Assembly (NCBI GenBank): GCA_018267955.1
Contig: JAFDXL010000010.1
Location: 124,001-188,000, forward strand
DNA from: Bacteroidota bacterium
GTDB lineage: Bacteria > Bacteroidota > Bacteroidia > Chitinophagales > Chitinophagaceae
DNA: 64,000 bases
Reading direction: 5' to 3'
Shown here one piece after another: positions 51,458 to 61,900 of the stretch (positions within the stretch are counted from its first letter, which is position 1; each line of letters starts with the position of its first letter). The position numbers and the translations under genes were made by a program. The notes beneath the pieces are model-generated. The model had not been told where the DNA came from. It did not search any database and saw nothing but the letters and a program-made list of their open reading frames with translations.

Positions 51458-52257
51458 ATCTTCATTTTATCTAACTGCCGAAAACGGTGTATGAATGGAG
51501 AGAATCTAAGCGTTTCTTTAGTACCTAATGCAAGGAAGCCAAGCGAATCAAGGCTTTTATCAAAGAGATCGAATACTTTTTGCTGCAGATCTTTATCGAA
51601 ATAAATGAGCACATTCCTGCACAATATCAACTGAAACTCATTAAAAGAGCCATCTGACACCAGGTTATGTGTTGCAAATATCATTCGCTTTTTAAGCTCC
51701 TCGTTAAAAATAACCCGATCATACTTTGCCGTGTAGTAAGATGAAAAGTCTGCTTTACCACCGGAAGCAATATAATTTTCAGAGTACTGCTTCATCCTGT
51801 CGAGCTGAAAGATGCCGGACTTCGCTTTTTCCACTACATCGGGGTTGAGGTCGGTAGCATAGATAAGTGTTTTATGCAGCATATTCGCTTCTTTCAAAAG
51901 TATAGCTGTAGAATATACCTCCTCGCCTGTAGAACAACCCGCATGCCATACCCGTATAAAAGGTTTGGTAGCGATAGCAGGCAATACTTCTGTGCGCAGC
52001 GCATTAAAGAAAGCGGGATCGCGAAACATCTCTGTAACATTGACCGTAATCTCTTCTACAAACCGGTGAAAATAATCCTTATCGGTACGTATGCGATACC
52101 TAAACTCTGCAAAGCTGGGAAACTTATCAATAGCAATAAGGCGATTGATACGCCGGTGCATAGATGCTTTTGCATAAGATTTGAAATCGTATCCGTAGAT
52201 AGCAAAGACATCTTCCAGCACCTCATCCAGCTGCTTATCCGTTATCAGTATCTCCAC
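51439..52257 (-). CDS. CheR-type protein-glutamate methyltransferase
   Basis: This 272-residue enzyme adds methyl esters to glutamates using SAM. An N-terminal helical domain (YDFKSYAKASMHRRINRL) precedes the catalytic domain with EITVNVTEMFRDPAFF, the SAM loop RVWHAGCSTGEEVYSTAI, LIYATDLNPDVVEKAK and LILCRNVLIYFD. No TPR or PilZ tail is attached. It overlaps the single-receiver gene upstream by 23 bases and cheB downstream by 19 bases, so expression is tightly coupled. No chemoreceptor gene is nearby to be its target. Confidence 0.93.
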   Translation of the reverse strand: MEILITDKQLDEVLEDVFAIYGYDFKSYAKASMHRRINRLIAIDKFPSFAEFRYRIRTDKDYFHRFVEEITVNVTEMFRDPAFFNALRTEVLPAIATKPFIRVWHAGCSTGEEVYSTAILLKEANMLHKTLIYATDLNPDVVEKAKSGIFQLDRMKQYSENYIASGGKADFSSYYTAKYDRVIFNEELKKRMIFATHNLVSDGSFNEFQLILCRNVLIYFDKDLQQKVFDLFDKSLDSLGFLALGTKETLRFSPFIHRFRQLDKMKIWRKIS

Positions 52258-52627
52258 TATGCGCGTTTATGTGAGTATCAATAAGGCGGAAGAGTTTATC
52301 GACATTTATGGGTTTGGAAACATATTCATCAGCACCAGCAGCCAGGCATCTTTCCCGATCTCCTGTCATAGCCTGCGCAGTGACAGCTATTATATAAACA
52401 TCACGAATATCCTTTACCTTACCAATCGCCTCATAGCCATCCATTTCGGGCATCATCATATCCAGGAGAATAATGCTAATACCAGGATCATTCTTTAAGA
52501 ATGCCAATCCCTGTACAGCGCTGCTTGCGGCCATGCTTTTGTAGCCGGCCGCCTTTAATGTAGCTGTTAACGCAAAAATATTACGTGCGTCGTCGTCAAT
52601 GATCAATATCTTATCTGTGGCAGCCAT
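52235..52627 (-). CDS. Single-domain response regulator
   Basis: This 130-residue receiver has no output domain, as in CheY or Spo0F. The acid pocket is KILIIDDDARNIFAL, the phospho-acceptor Asp is in IILLDMMMPEMDGYEA, and the conserved Thr and Lys follow in IAVTAQAMTGDRER and YVSKPINVDKL. It closely resembles the third receiver of the hybrid kinase just upstream, suggesting duplication. It starts at the ATG giving MAATDKILII, two bases after the kinase stop, and overlaps cheR. Confidence 0.93.
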   Translation of the reverse strand: MAATDKILIIDDDARNIFALTATLKAAGYKSMAASSAVQGLAFLKNDPGISIILLDMMMPEMDGYEAIGKVKDIRDVYIIAVTAQAMTGDRERCLAAGADEYVSKPINVDKLFRLIDTHINAHSGDTDNG

Positions 52628-52629
52628 TG

Positions 52630-55600
52630 TTAAACCCTTTCGTACAACCAAACCCGGAGTAAAGATAACAACTGATCTATATCTACAGGCTTGGATATAT
52701 AATCAGAAGCACCAGCCTGTATGCATTTTTCACGGTCGCCAACCATAGCCTTAGCGGTAACAGCAATGACCGGCAGATCTTTCCACATCTTATTTTGCCG
52801 GATGGCAGTGGCGGTTTCATAACCGTCCATTTCGGGCATCATCATATCCAGCAATACAAGGTCAATGTTGCTATGCTCCTGCAATTTTGCGAGTGCCTCC
52901 TTGCCATCTACAGCAGTAACCACTTGCATATTCAATTTTTCCAAAGCTTTGGTTAGCGAGAAGATATTGCGCACATCGTCATCTACTACCAATACCGTTT
53001 TATTGACCAGTACATCGTTGAGCGCCCCGAGCTTTTTATAGCTCTTTTGCGCCACTTTTGCTTTGCTTTCCTGCATCAGGTGGAGGAAGATAGAAACTTC
53101 ATCGAGTATACGCTGGTAAGAGTGTGCAGTCTTTAATACCACAGAATCTGCATATTGCTTGATGCGTTGCTCTTCAGAGAAAGAAAGGCTTTTACCGGTA
53201 AAGATGATGATAGGCAGGTTTTCCAGGTTTGCATCCTTTTTTAATTCTTCTAAGGTATCGTAAGCTTTTTGATCGGGGATGCCCATATCCAGTATTACAC
53301 ACTGCACATTATTCTTTAATGCTTCTACGCCTTCTACCACGTCGTGTTTTATCTCTGAATTTATATTGCAGGTTTCGAGGAAGTATGCCAGCGCTTTGGC
53401 ATGCTTTGGATTCTCTTCAACAATCAATACGTGCTTGGATTCATTATTCAAGACGTGCTCGAGCTTTTTGAAGACCTCCTGCATTTTTTCGAAAGCGAAA
53501 GGCTTGTTTATAAAATCGACGGCACCTTTTACCAGGCTTTCTCGCTTCACCTCGTAGGATGACATGACATGCACCGGGATATGGCGGGTTGCGGGATCTT
53601 TCTTCAGCATCTCCATAACATCCCATCCGCTCATGACCGGCAACTGTATATCTAACAAGATACCTGCAGGCAAGTATTGACGGGCCAGTTCTACCCCTTC
53701 ATCACCACGAACAGCAACAATACCTTTATAGTTGCGGCTGCGGCTATAATCGAGCAACGAGCGTGCAAAGTTCACATCATCCTCTACAATAAGCACCACA
53801 TTATCCTTTTCCTGGATGTTGTTCCTGTCGTCGGGAATATTTTCGGGGATAGTATCAGATATATATTGCGGTGTTACGTATTCTGCTTCCGCCGTGATCT
53901 CATTCATTTCCGGCAGTATTTCGGGCAACCCGCCCTGTTGTACCATCTGCCTTTTTACAGGTAGGCATATAGTAAACGTGCTACCTTCTCCCGGCTTACT
54001 CTTTAATTCTATATTGCCACCAAGCAGTTTTATCAATTCTTTGCTGATAGATAAACCAAGGCCTGTACCACCATATTTCCTGCGGGTGGAACCATCTGCC
54101 TGCTGGAAGGCCTCAAATATCATCTTCTGTTTTTCCTGCGGAATGCCAATGCCTGTATCTCTAACCGATAAGCAGATGGCATTTTCGTGAACAGGATTAT
54201 TGTACACATTGATAAAGATGCCTCCCTCAGTCGTAAATTTCAATGCATTTGACACCAGGTTCTTGATCACTTGTTCCAGCCGTAGCTTATCGGTTTCTAT
54301 GATCTTGGGGATATTCTCTTCCTGTGTGAATACAAAGGAAAGGCCTTTGTCTTTAGCAACAGGTTCGAAGAGCGCCTTCATATCATTTTCGACCTCATCT
54401 ATGCTTACTTTATCAAACTCGAGGCTCATTTTACCGGCCTCAATTTTTGAAAGATCTAATATTTCATCGATCAATGTTAACAACCCGTTGCCAGAACTTA
54501 ATATCACCTTTGCATACTCTACCTGGTCTGTATTAAGATTATGCTCTGAATTTTCTGCAAGTAACCTGCCCAATAACAAAATAGAATTTAGCGGTGTCCT
54601 TAATTCATGGGACATATTTGCCAGAAATTCAGATTTATAGCGCGTAGTAAGTTCCAACTCATCAGCTTTACGCTTCACCTCCACATTTTGTTCGGCGATA
54701 CGCTGATAGCTTTCTTCCAGCAACCGTGAACGCTCTTCCAATTCTACATTGGCTTCCTGCAATTCTTCCTGCTGCACTTTCAGTTCCTCTTCAGAAGCCT
54801 GTAATTTTTCAGATTGGGCCTCCAGTTCTGTATTGATACTTTCCAGTTCGTTATGCTGTGCCTGCAACTCTTCTGCCTGCGCCTGGGTCTCTTCCAGCAG
54901 ATTGAGCATACGATCATAATTGATAGCGCCATTCATTGCGATAGCAATCGCCTCCGCGTTATTGTTCAGGTATTGAAGTTCCAGTTCTGTTGCTGATCTA
55001 AGCATGCCAATCTCTATTACACCGATAGCATCTGGTCCATATACCAATGGTAAAATGATCAATTGCGCCGGTTTGACGCTGCCAACAGAAGAGCTTACCC
55101 TGATATAATTATCAGGCACATTTTCAAGCACTACCATTTTCTTGTCTGCGATAGCCTGCCCTATTAACCCCTCACCGATCTTTATTTCTTCCGGTACGTT
55201 TGCTACGCCATATCCACCCGCATATTTGAGATTCATGTCATTATCTACTACGTATACAGTTCCCAGCGGCGTAGACAGATGGCTGGCAATGCTTGCCACT
55301 ACTTTAGCAGCGATGTTTTTTACATAGCGCTCGCCACGCATGGCTTTGCTTATTTCAACAGAACCGGCCTGTAACCAGTTTCTTGCCTCCAGTTCATTAA
55401 AATTGGCCTGCAACGCAGCGGCCATATCATTTAATGCACGAGATATAAGCCCTAATTCATCGTCTTTTTTATCATGGCTACGAGCAGCGAAATTGCCATC
55501 TGCAAGCTGCTTAGTAACGCCCTGCATTGTTGTAATACGTGCAACTGTTTCCTTATACTGCGCTTCGTCTTCAAGCTGTTTCCTGTACCGCGCATCCAGA

Positions 55601-56247
55601 TCGGCCTTGATACGCAAGTACGCCATTATGGAAATAAGAATAGATAAGATAGCAGCAACCAACACTAATATGGGCGTGAATACTATGAATGTCTTTTGCT
55701 CATCTTCTCTTAATTGCAATAGCCTTTTTTCCTCATTCTGTATTTGTTGCAACAGGTTTATAAAATCGTCCATGATCGCCTTACCCCTGGCTACTTCAGC
55801 GTTGTCTGTAAAAATAATCGCTCTGTTTGCCGGGCTTTTATCTGTTGAGATCTGCAGCAATTTATCGAACTGCCTGAAGCGCTCATCTATAATAACTTTT
55901 ATTTTCTTCAGGTTATTTTGCTGCAATGCATTATCCCGGGTCAACTCCCGGAGCTTCTCGTAACTAATCAGTGCCTTTTGATAACTGCCGTTATAGCCAG
56001 TTAAAAACGCTGCATTATTAGATATCAGGTATCCTCGCTGGTTATTTTCAGCAGTTTTAACAATATTACCAAGATGATTGCCTTCAGAGATCACCTGGTT
56101 TGTATGGTTCACCCATTTTGAAGTATCAATAAGCCGTTGATTGCTATAAAATGAAGCACCGGAACTGACCAATAAAATAAAGATGGAAACGGCAAATACG
56201 AATTGTAATTGCCGGGTAATGGAATTTTGGATTTTGCTGTTTGGCAT
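52630..56247 (-). CDS. CHASE3-HAMP-GAF hybrid histidine kinase with three receivers
   Basis: This 1205-residue membrane sensor kinase has TM1 (about 14-31), a periplasmic CHASE3 domain (35-180), TM2 (about 188-211), HAMP (about 212-290), GAF (300-440) and a long coiled coil (450-535). The HisKA phospho-His is His547 (NMSHELRTP), then a HATPase with LVSNALKFT and DTGIGIPQ. Three receivers follow: 816-930 (Asp866), 939-1056 (Asp987) and 1083-1200 (Asp1134). All key residues look present. Receiver 2 has an unusual VEEN acid pocket. It lies 14 bases after the REC-PAS-kinase gene. Confidence 0.95.
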   Translation of the reverse strand: MPNSKIQNSITRQLQFVFAVSIFILLVSSGASFYSNQRLIDTSKWVNHTNQVISEGNHLGNIVKTAENNQRGYLISNNAAFLTGYNGSYQKALISYEKLRELTRDNALQQNNLKKIKVIIDERFRQFDKLLQISTDKSPANRAIIFTDNAEVARGKAIMDDFINLLQQIQNEEKRLLQLREDEQKTFIVFTPILVLVAAILSILISIMAYLRIKADLDARYRKQLEDEAQYKETVARITTMQGVTKQLADGNFAARSHDKKDDELGLISRALNDMAAALQANFNELEARNWLQAGSVEISKAMRGERYVKNIAAKVVASIASHLSTPLGTVYVVDNDMNLKYAGGYGVANVPEEIKIGEGLIGQAIADKKMVVLENVPDNYIRVSSSVGSVKPAQLIILPLVYGPDAIGVIEIGMLRSATELELQYLNNNAEAIAIAMNGAINYDRMLNLLEETQAQAEELQAQHNELESINTELEAQSEKLQASEEELKVQQEELQEANVELEERSRLLEESYQRIAEQNVEVKRKADELELTTRYKSEFLANMSHELRTPLNSILLLGRLLAENSEHNLNTDQVEYAKVILSSGNGLLTLIDEILDLSKIEAGKMSLEFDKVSIDEVENDMKALFEPVAKDKGLSFVFTQEENIPKIIETDKLRLEQVIKNLVSNALKFTTEGGIFINVYNNPVHENAICLSVRDTGIGIPQEKQKMIFEAFQQADGSTRRKYGGTGLGLSISKELIKLLGGNIELKSKPGEGSTFTICLPVKRQMVQQGGLPEILPEMNEITAEAEYVTPQYISDTIPENIPDDRNNIQEKDNVVLIVEDDVNFARSLLDYSRSRNYKGIVAVRGDEGVELARQYLPAGILLDIQLPVMSGWDVMEMLKKDPATRHIPVHVMSSYEVKRESLVKGAVDFINKPFAFEKMQEVFKKLEHVLNNESKHVLIVEENPKHAKALAYFLETCNINSEIKHDVVEGVEALKNNVQCVILDMGIPDQKAYDTLEELKKDANLENLPIIIFTGKSLSFSEEQRIKQYADSVVLKTAHSYQRILDEVSIFLHLMQESKAKVAQKSYKKLGALNDVLVNKTVLVVDDDVRNIFSLTKALEKLNMQVVTAVDGKEALAKLQEHSNIDLVLLDMMMPEMDGYETATAIRQNKMWKDLPVIAVTAKAMVGDREKCIQAGASDYISKPVDIDQLLSLLRVWLYERV

Positions 56248-56261
56248 GAGAGGCTGTATGG

Positions 56262-57845
56262 TTATTTTGAAATATTTGTTTGGTGAACAGGCAGTATTAT
56301 AATAAACTCTGTCCCCTGGTTTTCTTTGCTTTCTACATATATGCTACCATTGTGTTTCTCTACAATCTTTTTGACGATGGCGAGTCCTATGCCGTTGCCT
56401 TCGTATTCTTCCTTACCGTGCAGGCGCTGGAATATGGTAAATATTTTATCTGAAAACGTGGAATTAAAACCAATACCATTATCGGATAACAGTATACGGC
56501 AGTATGGCCCTTTTTCTGCCGGCAATGCATCCAGTGCATCCGCCTCTACTCTTTCGGCAGCGATGGTAATTTGCGGAGGTACACCCTCTCGAGAAAATTT
56601 GAGCGAATTGCTGATGAGGTTCTGAAACACCTGTCTCATTTGGCCGGGTATCGCATCAATTATCGGTATAGGTGTAAGGTCAATTATAGCCTCTTTTTCT
56701 TCGATTATCAGTTCCAGATCGGGTAAAATGTCGGCGATGATATCGTTCAGGTTAACGGGCTGATAAAATGACTCTTTTGACAAGCGAGAGTAATCTAACA
56801 AGTCGTTGATAAGATTTCCCATGCGGCGTGAAGACTTAATGATCCGCGACAGGTGATCCTGCAAATCCGGATCTTTATCTTCATACTTATCTTTAAGAAT
56901 AGAGCTAAAAATTTGTACTTTACGCAATGGTTCCTTCAGATCATGAGATGCCACATAAGCGAACTGCTGTAACTCATGATTGCTGGATTCCAGTTCCTTG
57001 TTCTTAGACATCAGTTCCCTGGTCCGTTCGTTGATCTTGTTCTCCAGGTATTCGTTAGCCGATTTTTGTTCGTGGATATCTGTAAACGTACCTACCCATT
57101 TAACAATAGATGCCCGTTGCCTTATAGGCATCAACTTCAGCAGGTGATAGCGATACTCGTTATTGGCAATATTGCGGATGCGGACCTCGCAAACCAAAGG
57201 TTTACCTAACTGTATTGATTCTTTCCATTTGTCATATATCCATGCATCCTGATCGTGAACACGGGGAAGTTTACCTGCCTCGTTTGAATACAGGAACCAA
57301 TACTCGTTTACAAACTCTATAGAGCCATCTGGTTTTAACGTAAATGCAGCCTGTGGGATCACCTCGAGGATAGATCGCAGTTCTTCTACCTTCGCATTCA
57401 AAGATTCCTCGGCACGCGTTCTTACTTCTACCTCTTTCCTCAGGGCAATGTGTATTCTATTCAATTCCCTGTTCTGCTCATATAACCTGTGTAATGTTTT
57501 TACCTTGAGGATGAAGATATCAGGGTCTACGGGTTTGGTCACGTAATCGACTCCACCGGAGGTATAACCTTTGGCAATAAATTTTTTATCAGTGTTTACT
57601 GCAGAAAGAAAAATGATAGGTATATCTTTTGCCTTACTATAGCCCGAAATAGCATCTGCCACTTCGAAGCCATCCATACCGGGCATCTGTACGTCGAGAA
57701 TAATAAGAGAATAGTCGTTATTCTTCAGTATTTTTTTTAATGCATCCTCTCCTGATTCTGCTGTATCAACACTAAAACCATTCAGTTCCAGCGTACGCTT
57801 TAAAGAGAAAATATTTTCGGGTTTATCATCGACAATCAATATCAT
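56262..57845 (-). CDS. REC-PAS-histidine kinase
   Basis: This 527-residue cytoplasmic kinase starts with a receiver (1-120, phospho-Asp51 in IILDVQMPGMDGFE), has a coiled linker, a PAS domain (about 155-260, with IEFVNEYWFLY) and a second coiled coil. A phytochrome-type HisKA has phospho-His301 (FAYVASHDLKEPLRK), and a HATPase contains NLISNSLKFS and DNGIGFN, ending with a G-rich lid. A receiver at the N-terminus means it is probably driven by phosphate from another kinase. It is the first gene of the signalling operon. Confidence 0.93.
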   Translation of the reverse strand: MILIVDDKPENIFSLKRTLELNGFSVDTAESGEDALKKILKNNDYSLIILDVQMPGMDGFEVADAISGYSKAKDIPIIFLSAVNTDKKFIAKGYTSGGVDYVTKPVDPDIFILKVKTLHRLYEQNRELNRIHIALRKEVEVRTRAEESLNAKVEELRSILEVIPQAAFTLKPDGSIEFVNEYWFLYSNEAGKLPRVHDQDAWIYDKWKESIQLGKPLVCEVRIRNIANNEYRYHLLKLMPIRQRASIVKWVGTFTDIHEQKSANEYLENKINERTRELMSKNKELESSNHELQQFAYVASHDLKEPLRKVQIFSSILKDKYEDKDPDLQDHLSRIIKSSRRMGNLINDLLDYSRLSKESFYQPVNLNDIIADILPDLELIIEEKEAIIDLTPIPIIDAIPGQMRQVFQNLISNSLKFSREGVPPQITIAAERVEADALDALPAEKGPYCRILLSDNGIGFNSTFSDKIFTIFQRLHGKEEYEGNGIGLAIVKKIVEKHNGSIYVESKENQGTEFIIILPVHQTNISK

Positions 57846-57940
57846 GATAGTTAATGTCCTAAGTATATTTAAAGGTTACAAAAATTCACTAAAGGATAAA
57901 ACCTGAAAAAATCATGCCAACGAAAAATAAAAATCGGTGA

Positions 57941-58141
57941 CTATATGTCTACACGGACAAATTCATATTTGTCTTTAATAAACTCATTAAAAAAAATCCC
58001 TTTTGATTTTGCCACCTTCATCTTCTCATATACTTTGGCAGGTACATGCAGGTATTCATAAACAGTATCGGAAACAAATACAATGGTAAGCCTTTGTTTA
58101 TCTTCATTATAATGATATGACCGTATAACAGACGATGGCAT
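57941..58141 (-). CDS. KTSC-domain protein
   Basis: This 66-residue cytoplasmic protein begins MPSSVIRSYHYNEDKQRLTI and has the KTSC domain end VAKSKGIFFNEFIKDKYEF. KTSC domains are small beta-rich modules of unknown role, sometimes fused to lysyl-tRNA synthetase-related or nucleic-acid proteins. It is the third gene of a compact minus-strand operon with two membrane proteins (gap 6 bases upstream). Confidence 0.82.
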   Translation of the reverse strand: MPSSVIRSYHYNEDKQRLTIVFVSDTVYEYLHVPAKVYEKMKVAKSKGIFFNEFIKDKYEFVRVDI

Positions 58142-58147
58142 AAAACG

Positions 58148-58552
58148 CTATTTAACATCTCCCTGCTCCACTTTCTCTTCCAGTTTTTCTGCAATTTCAT
58201 TTTCAATACGCTCGTGCTTAACATTCAGGCGTATTAAGACATACAAACTCATATAGGTATTGGCTACCCACACCAATGCAAAACCGGCAATAATATAACC
58301 CCGCCAGTCATCCAGCAAAAGCCTGAAATTAGTAAGCAACAGGAATGCTGCAGTTACATAATGGCTAAAACAATATTCGCAGGTAAACAGGTAAAAAAAC
58401 TTCCGTGCAAATAGTGTTTTGCAATCTGTGCTGCGGGCTTTGCAATAAGTAACCATTTCGGCGAAGATGGCCTCATGCGTAACCGTCCACGCAATACATG
58501 CTATGGGAATAGCCAGCAAAAACAGCCATGCGGTCTGTACACCTAAACTCAT
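58148..58552 (-). CDS. Small membrane protein with paired Cys motif
   Basis: This 134-residue protein has about three hydrophobic helices (VQTAWLFLLAIPIACIAW, FLLLTNFRLLL, YIIAGFALVWVANTYMSLY) and a charged C-terminal tail (IEKN-like helix ending KVEQGDVK). A loop between the first and second helix has MVTYCKARSTDCKTLF and a CEYC pair (FTCEYCFSHYVTAA). The CxxC near a membrane edge recalls DUF1360-type proteins, but the match is only by layout. It starts 2 bases after the 58555-58854 gene. Function unknown. Confidence 0.7.
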   Translation of the reverse strand: MSLGVQTAWLFLLAIPIACIAWTVTHEAIFAEMVTYCKARSTDCKTLFARKFFYLFTCEYCFSHYVTAAFLLLTNFRLLLDDWRGYIIAGFALVWVANTYMSLYVLIRLNVKHERIENEIAEKLEEKVEQGDVK

Positions 58553-58554
58553 AA

Positions 58555-58854
58555 TTAACTTTTAACCAGGCAATATTTAATGAATGATTGCAATGCACCA
58601 AGTATTCGCTTCCGGAACAAAAATGTTAATAAGAACAATAAAAGATACGCTATCATTAATACCGCATATACATCCATATAATCAAGCAAAACGCCAAAAA
58701 GAACAATACTTAATGAAATATTGAGCATTACAAAGACACTCGCGGCTAACAAAAAATAAAAGACATAAACAGACGCTCCTGACTCGGATACAGCCACTTT
58801 ATGGAACAATGTATCTTTCCCGCGATAAAAAAAACGCTTCAACTTCATTAACAT
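58555..58854 (-). CDS. Small membrane protein of unknown function
   Basis: This 99-residue protein has a basic N-terminus (KLKRFFYRGKDTLFHK), then two or three hydrophobic helices (VYVFYFLLAASVFVMLNI, IVLFGVLLDYMDVYAVLM, LLLFLLTFLF) and a basic C-terminus. No family is recognised. Two ATGs two codons apart (58854 and 58848) are possible starts. It heads the three-gene operon, divergent from tamB with 94 bases between start codons. Confidence 0.68.
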   Translation of the reverse strand: MLMKLKRFFYRGKDTLFHKVAVSESGASVYVFYFLLAASVFVMLNISLSIVLFGVLLDYMDVYAVLMIAYLLLFLLTFLFRKRILGALQSFIKYCLVKS

Positions 58855-58948
58855 AGCGAACGATTTATATTTTTAGATATAAAATTTCATACCGCCACCA
58901 ACTTAAAGCCTGCGGTATGGTTTTTTATATATCACCATAAGACAACGC

Positions 58949-61900
58949 ATGCGCAAAGTTTTACGTATATTCCTATATATCATCAGTGGCATTTTTGCTT
59001 TGCTATTGATCGTGGTCATCTGGCTAAACACCATGCCCGGCAAACGATTTGTAAAAAATAAGATCGTTGCCTTTTTACATAATAAGCTAAAAACTGAAGT
59101 GCACATTGGGGAACTGGGCTATGGCCTGCCCAAATTTGTGAACTTAAAAGACGTGCTCTTTCGCGACCAGGCGAACGACACACTATTATATGCCGGTAAC
59201 CTGCAGGTGGACATCAATATGCTGAAATTGATAAGCGGTAAAGTAGATGTGCAGCAACTGACCCTGGAGAAAATACACTCGCATGTGTACCGCATAGCCC
59301 CCGATACTAATTTCAATTTCACATATATCCTCAAAGCTTTTGCCGGAAATAACAAGGACAAAAAGCAAGATAAACCTAAAGACACCAGTAAATCATCGCT
59401 ATCCATCAGCGTAAAAAAAGTATTGCTGAACGATATACATGCAAGATTTGACGATGGCACAGGAGGCACCAGGCTGGCGGTAAACCTTGACCACCTGGAA
59501 CTGGGCATGAGAAAGATAGACCTGGATGAAATGAATTTTCATGTACGGAAGCTGGAAGTGGCGGGATTACAGACCAGCTTTTACCAGGACACCTCTTATT
59601 TGCCGCCTAAACCCGACACTGCTACCACTCCAACCCAATTTAAGCTCGCAGCCGATGATGTGAACCTGAAGAATATTGCATTTACCTATGGAAATACCGT
59701 TAGCAAATTTCTTTTCAGTATTTCGCTTGGCAATCTGAAAACAAAAGCAAAAAACTTTGACCTGGTAAAGCAGAAAGTGGTAGTGGACAATTTTGAGCTA
59801 GGGAATACCAACGTAAAAATGGTAATAGGCAAGCATTCGCCTGTGCCGGAAAAAGCGAAAGTAGTTGTGGATACCTTGCCTCAATCGTCCTGGCACGTAA
59901 CCGCCAGCACGCTGAACCTGGGCAATGTGAACTTTGTAATGGATGATGAGAACAAGCCCCACCAGCAATATGGTATGGACTATGCCCACCTTAACGTGCA
60001 ACAGCTTAACCTGAAATCGAAAAATATTTTATACACGGGTGATTCTATTGGCGGTAACATACAGCACCTTGCAGTACGGGAAAAAAGTGGCCTGGACCTG
60101 CAGGAATTAAGAACCCGATTCATATATCATCCGCAAGGTGCAACACTGAATGACCTATATCTGCAGACCCCTAATACTGTACTGCAAAACTATCTTGCTG
60201 TGGCCTATCCATCGCTGGACAGCCTGAAAACGCAGATGCAGCGCATGCGGATCAATACTAATTTACGCAACAGTATGGTAGGACTGTACGATGTATTGCT
60301 TTTTGTGCCGGATCTGCGTAAACAGGAATTTTTCAGCAGGCACAGGAACGACAAATTAAAACTGGAAGCCGTTTTAAAAGGTTATTTGGTCGATCTTAAC
60401 ATAAACAACTTTTACGTAGCGGGATTACATAACACCATCATACACGTTAACGGTAAATTGGGAGGATTGCCTGACGCACAAAAGATAAACTATGCCTTAA
60501 ATGTGCAAAGAATACAATCTTCGAATGCAGACCTTACCACGCTGCTTCCTTTAAGCGTCCGTCAACAGATACAGATCCCGGCAAGCTTTAACCTGGTAGG
60601 CAAAGTGAGCGGTACGATAAAAGATTACAATACTAATCTTGTAATGACCAGTACAGACGGTGCAGCTACCCTGAAGGGATATATCCATATGTCGCCCGGT
60701 AAAGGCAGGGAGCGTTATGATCTGTATGTAAACACCAAACAGCTAAACGTAGGCAGAATATTGCGAAAAGACAGCCTGATAGGCGCTATAACTACAGTTA
60801 TTACCGCAAAGGGCCAAAGCTTTGACATCAATACGATGAACGCAATGCTGCAAGGAGATATTTATGCAGCAACGTTAATGGGCTATAACTACAGGAATAT
60901 AAACTTTCATGGAAACATTGCCCAAAAGCTGGGTGAACTAAAGTTAATTTCTGCAGACCCTAATGCTGTACTTCAACTAATAGCCAATGCAGATCTAAGG
61001 CAAAAAGACCCGGCTATAGTTGCCAAACTGAATATTGACAGTGCAGACCTGCAGGCGCTGAAACTGTATAAAGACCCGCTGCGCATACGTGCCGCTATAG
61101 ATGCCAACATACCCAAACTAAATGCGGACTATCCTGAAGGTGATGTGACCATCAGTAAACCATTGATGACCACTGCTACGCAGCGTTATTTCCTGGATAC
61201 ACTGCTTATCAGTTCGCATCCGTCGGGAGACAGCCAGCATATTGTTGTAAACGCCGAAGCACTATATGCAACAATAACCGGGCAAATACCACTATCGCAA
61301 ATAGGCAATGTGATACAGGAGCACATCAGCAGGCACTATAATATAAGTGGAGATTCGACGGCGAAACCAAAACAAAAAATACCGGCCAACTATAACCTTG
61401 CGCTGGATGCTACCATTACAGACAAGCCGCTATTGCACGTAGTGATGCCAGGCTTGCAATCTATGGATACAATAGGCATTCATGCAACGGTTGACCCCAC
61501 TAACCTATACCTTGCGGCTGATGCGCCACACGTTGTCTATAATAACAACTCTATAGACAGCGCAAGGATACGTATAAACGGTGCTGATTCTGCACTAACC
61601 TACACGGCATCGGTGGAACGGGTATCCATGCCCAGCCTGCAACTGTGGTACACTAATGCCAGCGGCAGGCTGCAGGGACAGGAAATAACAGCAAACGTAA
61701 GCATTGCAGACTCGGTACGTAAACAACGCTTTGCGCTAAATGCAGCCCTGGTACAAAAACCTAACGAACAGGAATTGCAGCTACGCGATGGCCTGGTACT
61801 CAACTATAAAACATGGCAGGTATCGCAGCCTAACAAAATCGTATTTAGCAAAGAAGGTTTCTATGCCCAAAACTTTGGATTCAGCAATGGCAATGAATCT

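Noticed and set aside
55340-55963. Antisense frame of about 207 codons opposite the hybrid kinase
   Set aside because: It mirrors the CHASE3/TM2/HAMP coding part; Ser/Cys/Leu-rich composition is the typical reverse of a helical gene.
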